From Onthophagus taurus (lineage: Eukaryota; Arthropoda; Insecta; Coleoptera; Scarabaeidae), in NCBI RefSeq assembly GCF_036711975.1, contig NC_091975.1, positions 9,860,501 through 9,924,500 of the forward strand: a stretch of 64,000 bases of DNA. Direction: 5' to 3'. Shown one piece after another: positions 56,001 through 64,000 of the stretch (its first letter is position 1; each line of letters starts with the position of its first letter). The translations under genes were made by a program, and so were the position numbers. The notes beneath the pieces were generated by a model that ran no database searches, was not told where the DNA came from, and saw only the letters and a program-made list of their open reading frames with translations.

Positions 56001-59000
56001 CTACTTTTTTCGTATCTCTTATAGTTTCTGAGATAGCCTATAATAACACCCAAATTTGCCCACCCTGTACATGTTAAGAGATACCTCAAGATCTTTTATA
56101 CAGCTCATTAATGCTTGTAGAAGAGAAAATGGGCGGCATTTTGAGCAACTTCTAAATATTAATTAAATTAATACCTACTTGTTGAGCAACGTTTAGTAAT
56201 TCTTTATAGTTTGTTGCTGCATTTCCTTCAAATAATTTAGTAATTAAAAAAGGCATTTATTGTTCTGCCATTTAATATATTTTAATATACAGTTATACAG
56301 TAAAGTTTACATACACCCCAGAAAATGATAATATTTGAGCTCCTGAAATGTAATTCAATGATTTTTTTAAACGAAGGATATTAGAAGTCTATATCATTTT
56401 AATATAAAGACGAAACAGTTCGACTTGTGCTACGAAGTGAAGACTACAGCAGTAGATTTAGTCTCTCAAGACTGCTAAACCCGGATTATACTAGTTCTAG
56501 GTCTTGTGTTAGTTCAAGTGATAGTCTAAAACTAGAACTAGAAATATTCGGATTTAGCTGCACGTCTCTCAAGACGGCTAAACCCGAATTATGCTAGTTC
56601 TAGGTCTTGTGTTAGTTCTAGTGATAGTCCAAACCTAGAATTAACACTAGATCTAGAACTAGAAATATTCGGATTTAGCCGCACGTCTCTTAAGACAGCT
56701 AAACCCGAATTATTCTAGTTCTAGGTCTTGTATTAGTTCTAGTGATAGTCCAAAACTAGAACTAACACTAAATCTAGAACTAGAAATATTCGGATTTAGC
56801 CGCACGTCTCTCAAGACGGCTAAACCCGAATTATTCTAGTTCTAGGTCTTGTATTAGTTCTAGTAATAGTCTAAAACTAGAACTAACACTAGATCTAGAA
56901 CTAAAAATATTCGGATTTAGCCGCACGTCTCTCAAGACGGGTAAACCCGAATTATGCTAGTTCTAGGTCTTGTGTTAGTTCTAGTGATAGTTCTAGTTTT
57001 AGTTCAATAAAAATATACAACATAGTGTAGTTTGGCGAAGCACGGCTAAACCCAATACTTTCTAGTTTTAGGTCCAGTGTTAGTTCTAGTTTTAGTTCAA
57101 TGAAAATATGCAACACAGTTATATCTTATGTTAACTAATGCTACCTAAGGCTGTCACTAGAACTAACATTAGACCTAGAACTAACACTACACCGAAAACT
57201 AGAATCATTCGGATTTAGCCGCACGTCTCTCAAGACGGCTAAACCCGAATGATTCTAGTTTTCGGTCTAGTGTTAGTTCTAGTGATCCAGCAAAACTAGA
57301 ACTAACACTAAACCGAGAACTAGAAACATTCGGATTTAGCCGCACGTCTCTCAAGACGGCTAAACCCGAATGATTCTAGTTCTAGGTCTTGTGTTAGTTC
57401 TAGTTTTGCACTATCACTAGAACTAACACAAGACTTAGAACTAGAATCATTCGGGTTTAGCCACACGTCTCTCAAGACTGCTAAACCCGAATGATTCTAG
57501 TTCTAGGTCTTGTGTTAGTTCTAGTGATAGTGCTAGTGTAAAACTAGAACTACACTAGAACTAGAAAGTATTGGGTCTTCAACCTAACCCGGAATTTACA
57601 ACCCACCTTCTGCTCCATGCCCAACCCGACATTTTAGAAATTTGTACTGGTTTAAATGTTAATTAACCTAAATCAAAGTGGAATATCCACACAAAATTCT
57701 GAAATAAATCAATCCACTTAGAAGTAGTCTAGGTAGTCTCTAGAACTAACATTACACCTAAAAGTAGAAACATTCAGGTTTAGCCGTTTTAAGAGATGCA
57801 CGGCTAAACGGAATGTGTTTAATTCTAAGTCGAGTGCTAGTGTTAGTCCAGTTTTATTTGTTATTCAGCACTAGATAGTTGTATATTTTTATTGAGCTAT
57901 AACGGACACTGATAGACTTTTTTTTAGGACTGTATGTACTTGATTAATAATATCTTATATAGTTTTTATGTAAAATATGGAAATAATATAGACATCTTAC
58001 TTGTTTTGTTAAAAAATTTCATTGAATTACATTTCGAGAGCTGAGATATTATCATTTTCCGGGCTGTATGTAAACTTTATTGTATCACTGTAATATTACT
58101 GATTTACAAATGACAGACAAGCAAAAAAATATGTGACAAAAAAAGGACAGAATATATTACGTTCTGTCACTTTTTTAAGTACAATAATGACATTTTATTA
58201 TACATTTTTCTTTAAATTCTAAATATCAGGAAAACTATTAAAGTTAGACATATGACATACTTATCATTAATTAAAGGGAACTTGATGAGTAATTCAACTA
58301 GCACACAATATACAGCATGTTCCATTTAAAAATTTTAAGAAAAAGCTATTTGAAACACATCAAAAGTAACTAAGCTTTATAAACATCCTGTATAGTGTAT
58401 CTAATATCTTTGAATATTATCGTCTACGAAAAGATCTTGTAATGGGCACATTTTGGAACAATTGAATGTCTCAAAAATTATGAACACTGTAAAATAGTAA
58501 CATATACGGTTGTATAAATAAATTTAGTTGTATTCATAATATGATAAAATATACAGGCTGTTCCATTTAAATGAATTTACGTACTCTCCGTTACGCTTAA
58601 ATGGGATACCTGTATAATTTTACGTAATAGAAAGTGATGAGTCAAACAATTTTTATATAAAATATTTTTTTGTTTTTCAAATGGTTTAGTAACTATCGAC
58701 CGCCGAGATACGAATAACTCACCCTGTATATACAATATTATCTTAAGGTGTTTTTATCTAACAACTAACATTAGAAATATTCGGGTTTAGGCCTGCGCCT
58801 CACTTGCTAATCAATAGTAAGTAGAAAGTTTCAAAGTCAAACTTTGATCACTCATAGCTCGAAAACAAAAGATCGCAACTCTTTTGTTTATATAAAAAAC
58901 TTTTGTTATACCGTGTATATTGCCTGAATCGACTCATCCAACGATAAATGTTTTTCTGGATAATATATTTCCATCATTTTGTCATTGAAATAATGTATGG

Positions 59001-60725
59001 CTTTGATGCGTGCTCAAAAGAATTTGTGTGCAAATTGCAAGCACTTCAAGATTATCTGATACCTATCGTGTCCCATATAATCTGAGATATACTGCAGATT
59101 AAACAAGTAAGAAATTTCAATAACAAGAAAGAATGACCAGAAAATCATTCTTGAGTAGCAACAAAAAAATATCAATATTTGGGCAATCTCCGAGACAAAA
59201 AAGAAAGGAAGAGGAATGGAGCAGTATAGTGACTACGTTCTAATCTACTCTAGAAGACCAAAGTCTTGTGTTTAGCCAACACCCAAGCTTTTTCACCCAA
59301 GCTTATAACACGTCTTTTGTGAGCTTTTTTAGACATTAAAAACCCACAAGTTTAATTTAAATTAACTTTAATAATGCTAAATAAATCAAAAAACTTGATC
59401 ATTAAAATTTGATATATTAATTTTTTTTAAATAAATTCATTTTAGATACTCAATGGGCAAATTTAATTCATCAGAAAAGTGAGGCCATCAAATTAGTCGA
59501 AGATGAATACGTTGATAAGTACAATCGATTGGAAGAACAATTCTACGCACAACAAAAATCGCATGAATCGAGAGAAATCGAACTGTTAAAATCGATAGAT
59601 GCCTTAAAAAATGAAATAAGCAGCAAAAATTCGGCTGTGGATGATTTGCAGAATAACGTGGATACTTTGGAAGGTGGCGTTCAAGTTCTCAATTGCACGA
59701 TAAGGTAAAAAAACAAATATGTATTATTAATTAATATTTAGAGCATTCTCAAGTAGATTAATTAGAATTTAATATTAATTAATTAATTATAACAGCGGCT
59801 TGAAAATGCTTTTAACAATCTCTATATTATTCGTAATTCTCTTTGTAATCATTTGTAATCGTCCAAAACTAAATTTAAATCTCGTCTAATTCAAAACTAA
59901 TTTTATTTATTTTCTTTTCCCATTTTTTTCGTTATAGACAAACGAAGGAGTTATCAAAGGGCTTAGCCTTCGGTGTTTTCCTGTTAACAATCCTTATTTG
60001 GGTCGTAACACATTCAAACGTTCTCGTTTACATCACCATTTGGATTTATTTCCTTCACCACTTTAACATTTTACGACAAAAAGATAAAAATTCTTAACAA
60101 AATCAAAGCATTTTAGTGTTCGTTATCGTGTGCCTTTGTTTATATTTGTTTCTAATTGTGTGTGGCTTTGTTTTCTGTGTTTTTTGCATTTATTTTAATT
60201 TTTTGACTGACTCAAAAAATTCGAGTAGAAATCTTCAAAAAGAAATCGCCGAGCTCCAACAGCAACACGAATCCGATAAGAACCAATACGAAAGTAACGT
60301 TATGCAGATTAAAAAGCAATCGAATACGACGATAGATCATTTACAAAGAAAATGCGAGTGTTTAACCAAATTGTAAGTTATAATCAATTTTATTACTTAA
60401 TTAAAATTAAAGTTTGACGAATTAAATCAGATTTGAGGAAGTTCGATCGAGATACGAACGGAGAGAATCTAGACAAGAAGATTTAAATCAAATTTCTGAC
60501 CTAAAACAAGTCATTGCGGAGCAAGAAAAAGATTTGGCGTGTATTAACGAAGAAAAACGTTATTACCAAATGAAGTTGATGAGTTTGCAGAAAAGTTTGG
60601 AGGAGGATGAGGATGATTTTGAAGATACTAGGGATTTTGATGAAGATTCGAAACAACAACAATTACAACAGCAACAACATTCTTTAGCTATACCACCGAC
60701 GATTCCCGAGTGTGAAGAAGCGTGA
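44032..60725 (+). CDS. FAM184A: FAM184-like coiled-coil protein
   Basis: A long coiled-coil protein of the FAM184 family, whose cellular role is poorly known. Exons: 44032-44564, 49743-49894, 49948-50972, 51028-51205, 51291-51455, 59446-59704, 60229-60372 and 60431-60725, all GT/AG and in phase, giving 916 residues. Exon 1 is disordered and basic (MFSFFRKSKKDLREKRDNK). Exons 2-6 are heptad-rich (KFQKQLNELNQQVAQRDADA, KIVQLEGVIKDLQENIKKLQ). Family-like blocks are YWEERLLHECGRLKFELEQL, KIKWEEKLQESLKEISSLKK and, near the C-terminus, RSRYERRESRQEDLNQISDL and ACINEEKRYYQMKLMSL. A poly-Gln run (QQQLQQQQH) precedes the end. The vertebrate N-terminal FAM184 domain is not seen. Introns 1 (5.2 kb) and 5 (8 kb) are full of transposons. 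An alternative last exon lies at 59938-60097. Confidence 0.83.
44919..46565 (-). mobile_element. Pogo/Tigger-type DNA transposon in FAM184 intron 1
   Basis: Terminal repeats CAAGAAGGTAATAAGGGCC (left) and GGGCCTTATTACCCTCTTG (right) with TA duplications (44917-44918 and 46566-46567). Extra AATAAGGCCC copies lie inside the right end. It encodes one transposase on the minus strand. Confidence 0.88.
45116..46091 (-). pseudogene. Pogo-type transposase (CENP-B/jerky-like), broken
   Basis: It starts MGKPCRGIRANWTSEMMEEA (46091), with a psq-type HTH (GLSQREVERRSGIPPRTLRA). A stop and frameshifts follow between 45960 and 45820. Then the CENP-B HTH region DWFSAFLKRHPRSSKRRAQC and the catalytic domain: RIFNMDEKGCRLTLHH (first Asp), VVLIFDGATSHLDMMVA (second Asp) and THELQPLDRAVFRSFEHFW (third Asp). 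A frameshift near 45405 splits the catalytic domain. The triad is present, but the breaks make this copy inactive. Confidence 0.85.
46910..49130. repeat. AT-rich tandem repeat, ~460-bp unit, in FAM184 intron 1
   Basis: Three strong copies begin near 46918, 47371 and 47839, each with ACTAAAACCTCAATAATTCC, ATGTAATAATCTTGAATTTT and TTCCACAACTTCATGGAATT. The second and third are the closest pair. 48200-49130 continues as degenerate copies with GAATTTTA/TAAAATTC modules throughout. It is a satellite-like expansion with no coding. Confidence 0.85.
49131..49742. other. Intron 1 remainder before exon 2
   Basis: A 124-codon open run (49133-49507) has no domain and starts inside the satellite, so I treat it as chance. 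The remainder is AT-rich and ends in the exon 2 acceptor TTATGTTTACAG. Confidence 0.4.
51990..53596 (+). mobile_element. 5'-truncated CR1/Jockey-like LINE inside the mariner
   Basis: It is flanked by a 5-bp duplication AAATT (51985-51989 and 53597-53601). It begins in mid RT and ends in an (AAAT)n tail. The undisturbed target is seen in the mariner copy at 30716 (TTTAACAAATTGGAAAAG), which fixes the borders. Confidence 0.92.
52035..53216 (+). CDS. LINE reverse transcriptase, C-terminal two thirds
   Basis: An intact 393-codon frame: RGRSVETNLVAFVQYIQDFM, YTDLTKAFDKLHHNILM, TSGVPQGSHLGPILFLAYIN, LFADDCKIFASI (catalytic FADD) and SVKDLGVVLDSRLLYRDH. The thumb and C-terminal region end MMSFKKSVLTLSICH. 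Reading is already open in the same frame from 51990. There is no endonuclease because of the 5' truncation. The lack of internal stops suggests a young insertion. Confidence 0.85.
   Translation: MRGRSVETNLVAFVQYIQDFMNDNSQVDAIYTDLTKAFDKLHHNILMDKLNKFNLSNGLSLWISSYISKRFQAVKVNNFISSFTPVTSGVPQGSHLGPILFLAYINDVSECFHYSNFSLFADDCKIFASIRSASDCIRLQDDIDRFDSYCSQNYLFLNPDKCCQITFSRKRYNVNFKYMIRPHYLTQSSSVKDLGVVLDSRLLYRDHITSIVSEATKRLGFIIRISRPFTNVRCITSLYMAYVASGLNFASVVWSPAYNIYIDLIEGLQRTFIRYLAHKFYLPYCPYSQRCQVFGLRSLCGRRHSTDLLFLFKLVNGVLDAPVLLEQIHFNVPSYATRSPFLFRLPASGSSAHAGSPLLRLMHTCNVYCFNVDFFCNSMMSFKKSVLTLSICH
53616..54603 (-). pseudogene. Mariner-type transposase, family 2 copy 2
   Basis: Start at 54603 (MAPINYSKEEMADMVYCYG). 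It keeps the stretch LADGNASLAARHYAQRFPNR that copy 1 lost. After a small deletion near 54345 the frame breaks. It resumes as MLYPYHYNTVQALTEND and FTDEATFTRSGIFNIHN. Another break near 54005-53925 precedes the complete C-terminus LLYARATRAYLNNRF and [20 protein letters not shown], ending EVNGAHIEHLL. Here the third acid region is intact, unlike in copy 1. Together the two copies define the family consensus, but each is dead. Confidence 0.85.
55549..56069. repeat. Palindromic MITE with near-perfect ~97-bp ends
   Basis: The left end TACAGGGTGGGCAAATTTGG and the right end in reverse are identical over about 97 bases, including GGCTATCTCAGAAACTATAA and GTAGGTGCCATGTCCCGGTC. The interior is 330 bp of AT-rich non-coding DNA. 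TA-like borders. It is nested in the loop of the 51597-58730 foldback. Confidence 0.9.
56290..58090. repeat. Inner inverted-repeat element carrying the 121-bp array
   Basis: The left arm (about 56295-56400: AAAGTTTACATACA, GAAAATGATAATAT, AATGTAATTCAATGA) is mirrored at 57960-58085. Inside lie the 121-bp array and unique flanks (57590-57940). It has no coding. It may be an independent non-autonomous element that entered the larger foldback. Confidence 0.8.
56440..57570. repeat. Tandem array of self-complementary 121-bp units
   Basis: CACGTCTCTCAAGAC or a close variant recurs at 56561, 56682, 56803 and 56924, then at 57222, 57343 and 57464, an exact ~121-bp step. Each unit contains TCTAGTTCTAGGTCTTGTG on one side and the reverse CTAGAACTAACACTAGA on the other, joined by GATAG/CCAAAA. 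Each can therefore fold on itself, flanked by CGGCTAAACCCGAAT / ATTCGGATTTAGCCG. The middle (56990-57200) is rearranged. Confidence 0.92.
58731..59445. other. End of FAM184 intron 5
   Basis: A small block near 58765-58800 (AACATTAGAAATATTCGGGT, TTAGGC) repeats a piece of the 121-bp unit. The rest is non-repetitive AT-rich intron ending in the acceptor before 59446. Confidence 0.4.
59938..60097 (+). CDS. Alternative terminal exon with membrane anchor, FAM184-like gene
   Basis: The exon ending at 59704 (phase 2) can also splice to the AG at 59936-59937. It then reads RQTKELSKGLAFGVFLLTIL, a Trp/Val/Ile-rich hydrophobic stretch of about 35 residues, and a basic end LRQKDKNS with stop at 60095-60097. 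The isoform would be 823 residues and tail-anchored, lacking the C-terminal FAM184 block. The acceptor has a good pyrimidine tract (TTTTTTTCGTTATAG). The phase fit and long hydrophobic run support a real exon. RNA evidence is needed to prove it. Confidence 0.6.
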
Positions 60726-61034
60726 TTTTTTATTTAAACTTTTTTTCTTTGAATTATTTATTTATCCGAAATAATTCTTTTTTATCAAAACGTTATGGTT
60801 ATTGTAATATTTGTACATAATAAAATTATTAAAAATTCGTTTCAATTAATTACCTTTCAATATTTACAGTAGAGGAAGTTTTTTTTTCACTTGCTTATAG
60901 TAAAAGTCTATCTCATATAACGTACGTGGCTTAACGTATATCGGTTATAACGTTCGAATGTTTTCAACTTAGAATTTATTTGTTGTTTGCTACCTACTGT
61001 GCAAGTGTGTAAAATTTCGGGAAATAATAATAAT
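60726..61034. other. FAM184-like gene 3' UTR and downstream DNA
   Basis: A poly(A) signal AATAAA lies near 60820. No further gene until the LINE. The border with the LINE is near AATAATAATAAT (about 61024), which may be its target duplication. Confidence 0.4.
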
Positions 61035-63435
61035 TTACCTTAATTCTGACATGTTTTCTGCGGATTTCTTCCAATTTCAGGACATTAATGATAAGGTGGC
61101 CTTTTTTGTTGATTCAATTCATAATCTTTTTGATCGTCATGCGCCCTTGCGTACTGTTTCCATCCGTAAAAATTATTGCCCTTGGGTGACTGATAACATC
61201 AAGCTCCTTATGAGATTTCGTGATCAGGCTTATAGTAGATTCCGCCAGAGCAGGTGTCCCAATCACTTCCAGTATTATAAACAACTACGTTATTACACTA
61301 ACTCGGCCATTCTGAGAGAAAAACGGGCGTTTTTAAACACATTGTTTCAGGAGCGATCATCTCGTGATCTTTGGATGAGTTTTAGGAAATTGGGTGTTGT
61401 CAAAAATAAGACTGATACTGGTTTTGATGCTGATACTATTAATAATTTCCTTCTCAGCACTCAAACTAATTCAACGGGAAGTGCTGAGTTGATTAACTTT
61501 TATTGGAATAACATACTTCCACAAGTTACAGAAAAACTAACATTTTCTCTTACAAATGAAACTGAAATTTTCAATATTCTATGTGGTATCAAATCAAACT
61601 CTGTTGGTATGGATGGCATAAGTGTTAAAATGCTTTTAATGTGTTGTCCTACAATTTTGCCCTTCTTGTGCCATATAATTAACTATTCCATTGAATGTCC
61701 TGTGTTCCCTGATATTTGGAATATTGCCCTGGTAACTCCAATTCCAAAACCCAAAATTCTCATGAATTGGGGGACTTAAGGCCAATTAGTATATTGCCTA
61801 TATTATCCAAGGTTTATGAGAGGGTCATGGCGGTCAGACTTCGCTGTCATCTTGGTGATTATAATGTGTTGCCCAGTTGCCAGTCTGGCTTTCGTCCGGG
61901 ATTTCTGGGTGTGACGGATGAAATCTTCAAAGCAATTGACGACAAACGGGTTACTATCTTAACACTTTTGGATTTTTCTAAGGCTTTTGATAGAACACAT
62001 CATGATACTTTAGTGGCTGCGCTCCATTATATAGGTTTATCTTTAGGTTCGATTCATTTAGTACAAAATTATTTGTCTGGACGAAAGCAGTTGGTTAAAC
62101 TTAATGGTGGTACATCCAATACCGCAGATGTTATATCGGGTGTCCCACAGGGCTCTATTTTGGGTCCTCTGTTATATCTGATATCTACAATTGGGTTCGC
62201 CAATGTTTTGGATCACTGTATGCCATACTTTTATGCTGATGATACTCAACTGCTCTACTCCTTTAAACTGTGTGATATGGAAGACGCTGAAAGCAAAATT
62301 AATCATGATTTAGTTAAGGTCGAAGAACTTCCTGGCAAGCTTTGTCTACGGATTAATTCTAGTAAGTCATCGGTTATGGTTTTTGGGGATAGAGCTTCAT
62401 CCGAGTTTGTAAAAACTAACTTGCAATTGGTGATGGGTGGAAGTCGTCTTAGCTTTGGAGAAAATGTAAAAAATTTGGGTATATGTTTCGATGAGCGCCT
62501 TCGCTTTGATGGGCATGTTCTACGGCGAGCTTACTCTACATTAAGGTTGCTTTACAACAACAGATACATTTTGAACCAGAACCTTAGAACGCATCTGTAT
62601 GATGCCTTGGTGTTGTCCATCTTCAATTACGGTGACGTAATATATCACTCCTGCCTTGACAGCGTTCACAGTGCTAAAATTCAAAAGTTACAAAACTCTT
62701 GTCTGCGTTTTATATATGGTATCCGTAGAAGGGAGCGCATATCACATACGCTGGCATGGGCTGGTTGGTTGAGCATGACACGGCGAAGGACTCTTCACTG
62801 CTTATGTCTCTACCACAAAATTATCTTACACAAAAATCCGCCTTACGTTTATGATAAAATTAGATTTCGCACAGATATCCATAATATTAATATTAGGCAT
62901 AAACATACGCTAACGATACCTCACCACCGCTTAGAAATTTTCAAACACAGCTTTACGTATTGTATGCCTAACTTATACAATTGGCTACCTGATTCCTTCA
63001 AGAGTCTTTCTCTGATTTCCTTTAAGGCAAGGGTTAGGGCTTATTTAAGTGAGCGGCAAGTTGACTGAGCACTCTTCTTCTTTGTTTATTTTGAAATAGT
63101 TTCATAGCTGGAGGGAGGATTGAGGGCTAACAGAGATTGAGATTTATATATGTATGCTTGTTATATGTAAGTATGCTTCTTATTGTGTATTTTAAGTTTG
63201 TTAATTTTTTTTGCGCTTATAATCGGCTTGATTTCATTTAAATTTTCTTTTTCAATTTTTGTCTTATTATTTTGCTGAGGGTCATTGAAAAACAGTGCGA
63301 CAAAGGGGCCTTGGTCACTTGGTCGACCTGACATGACCCTCTTTAATCGGAACTGCCTTTTTATAATTTTTTCTATTGTACATATATTATGTCTTATCCG
63401 ATTAATAAACATTATTATTATTATTATTATAATAA
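61035..63435 (+). mobile_element. 5'-truncated LINE with (TAA)n tail
   Basis: Coding is open from about 61036 and holds the connector and full RT. The 3' UTR ends in ATTATTATTATTATTATAATAATAATAAT. A matching AATAATAATAAT at the 5' border may be the target duplication. It lies 300 bp past the FAM184-like stop codon. Confidence 0.85.
61051..63068 (+). pseudogene. LINE connector and reverse transcriptase with one frameshift
   Basis: 61051-61779 reads IHNLFDRHAPLRTVSIRKNY (connector), LWMSFRKLGVVKNKTDTGF and SNSVGMDGISVKMLLMCC. The frame shifts near 61755. From there to 63068: LRPISILPILSKVYERVMAV, LPSCQSGFRPGF, LLDFSKAFDRTHHDTLVAAL, SGVPQGSILGPLLYLIST and YFYADDTQLLYSF (catalytic YADD). Then ENVKNLGICFDERLRFDGH and a C-terminal FKARVRAYLSERQVD. 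A single frameshift is the only visible defect in the retained part. RT motifs place it among Jockey/CR1-like LINEs, but it is a different family from the copies at 8281 and 51990. Confidence 0.85.
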
Positions 63436-63454
63436 TAATAATCATTTTATATGT

Positions 63455-63859
63455 ATATACAGGTTGATTCAAAAAACCGCTGACAGACTTCTAGAGTAGA
63501 TAATACGTGAAAAATTAAGATGAATAGTTTATTAAAACTATTTAAACGTTTGTAGAAAATTTGTTAATTCAATCAAAAACTGTTGCTTTAATCAAAGTTT
63601 TGTAAGAGACCAATTGATAGATAATTGATCACTTTGCACGAAAATACTGCCCATTTGACAAAATTAGCAGTGGAGTTGAAAATATTTTTAAAAAAGGGCT
63701 TTTTATTGCAGATAATGTTTAATTTTAAAGAAACTTTGACCTGCTATATCTCGTTAAGGAGGCATTTGCGACCCCATGTATATTAAGACTTTTCATCTTA
63801 ATTTTTGATGTATTACCTGCCCTAGAAGTCTGTCAGCGGTTTTTTGAATCACCTGTATA
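63455..63859. repeat. MITE with TACAGGTTGATTC ends
   Basis: The left end TATACAGGTTGATTCAAAAA (63455) is followed by ACCGCTGACAGACTTCTAGA. The right end in reverse gives the same with GGTGATTC, ending at 63859. The interior is ~330 bp without coding. A truncated relative is at 7995-8160. Confidence 0.88.
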
Positions 63860-64000
63860 AGCTTTGCTATTACAATATCAATAGGGACTAAATACTGATG
63901 ATATAAGCGAGTCACATAACATTAATTTAGCGTCTGTAGTTAATAGATGACGATTAAGATAAAGTAATTTTAGCTTTGAATATGATTTTTTTAATAATTT

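Larger units (their letters stand above)
51597..58730. mobile_element. Large foldback element filling FAM184 intron 5
   Basis: Outer ends: TACAGGGTGAGTTATTAGTA (51599) and CGAATAACTCACCCTGTA (58728). The left arm is 51597-51660 plus 54893-55400 and pairs with 58165-58730 in reverse. Shared inner blocks include CAGGTGTTCCATTTA/AAATGG.ATACCTG and GTATATTTTATCA. The left arm is cut by a mariner copy that itself contains a LINE. The loop (55400-58165) contains two more palindromic units. No transposase of its own is visible. Confidence 0.8.

Noticed and set aside
56440..57570. CRISPR array
   Set aside because: Regular repeats exist, but the units are 121 bp, self-complementary and without unique spacers, in an insect intron.

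Overview
This window is nuclear DNA from an insect, probably a beetle. The host genes have short introns with GT/AG borders and AT-rich non-coding DNA, and the best protein matches are to animal families: slimb/beta-TrCP, FAHD1, ANP32, a membrane fatty-acid/sterol hydroxylase and FAM184. There is no bacterial-style operon. The order assignment (Coleoptera) is an inference from the overall character of the sequence, not something a single marker proves.

Layout. Positions 1-822 (minus) hold the 5' coding exons of slimb. It is head-to-head with FAHD1 (1226-2108, plus), and the ~400 bp between the two start codons carries a full CRE palindrome and an E2F-like palindrome. ANP32 (2912-3822, plus) follows. 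From 6026 to 14800 the DNA is mobile: a long inverted-repeat element, a MITE fragment, a broken CR1/Jockey-like LINE and a Penelope-like element with a GIY-YIG domain and a hammerhead-like motif. A six-exon membrane hydroxylase gene runs from 15298 to 30264. Its third intron (16085-29563) has been inflated to 13.5 kb by nested insertions: a LINE, split by a Gypsy LTR element and a Tc1 element. The Gypsy element itself contains a mariner-type element, a Sola-like DNA transposon and a hairpin MITE. Part of the LINE/Tc1 block has also been inverted.

From 30716 to 43545 there is a mariner copy, relics of uncharacterised TE-linked genes, two foldback elements (one with a tRNA-like pol III promoter), a small predicted three-exon gene (37208-38147) and a purine-rich LINE with a clean 14-bp target duplication. 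A FAM184-like coiled-coil gene spans 44032-60725. Its first intron holds a pogo-type element and an AT-rich ~460-bp tandem repeat. Its 8-kb intron (51456-59445) holds a giant foldback containing a mariner (itself split by a LINE), a near-perfect MITE and an array of 121-bp self-complementary units. This gene appears to have two alternative 3' ends, one of which would add a hydrophobic membrane anchor. The window closes with another LINE and a MITE.

Two themes stand out. Host coding exons stay intact and in phase around very large nested insertions. Many otherwise unrelated elements share the terminus TA-TACAGG(G/T)TG, which suggests a common mariner-like mobilising system.
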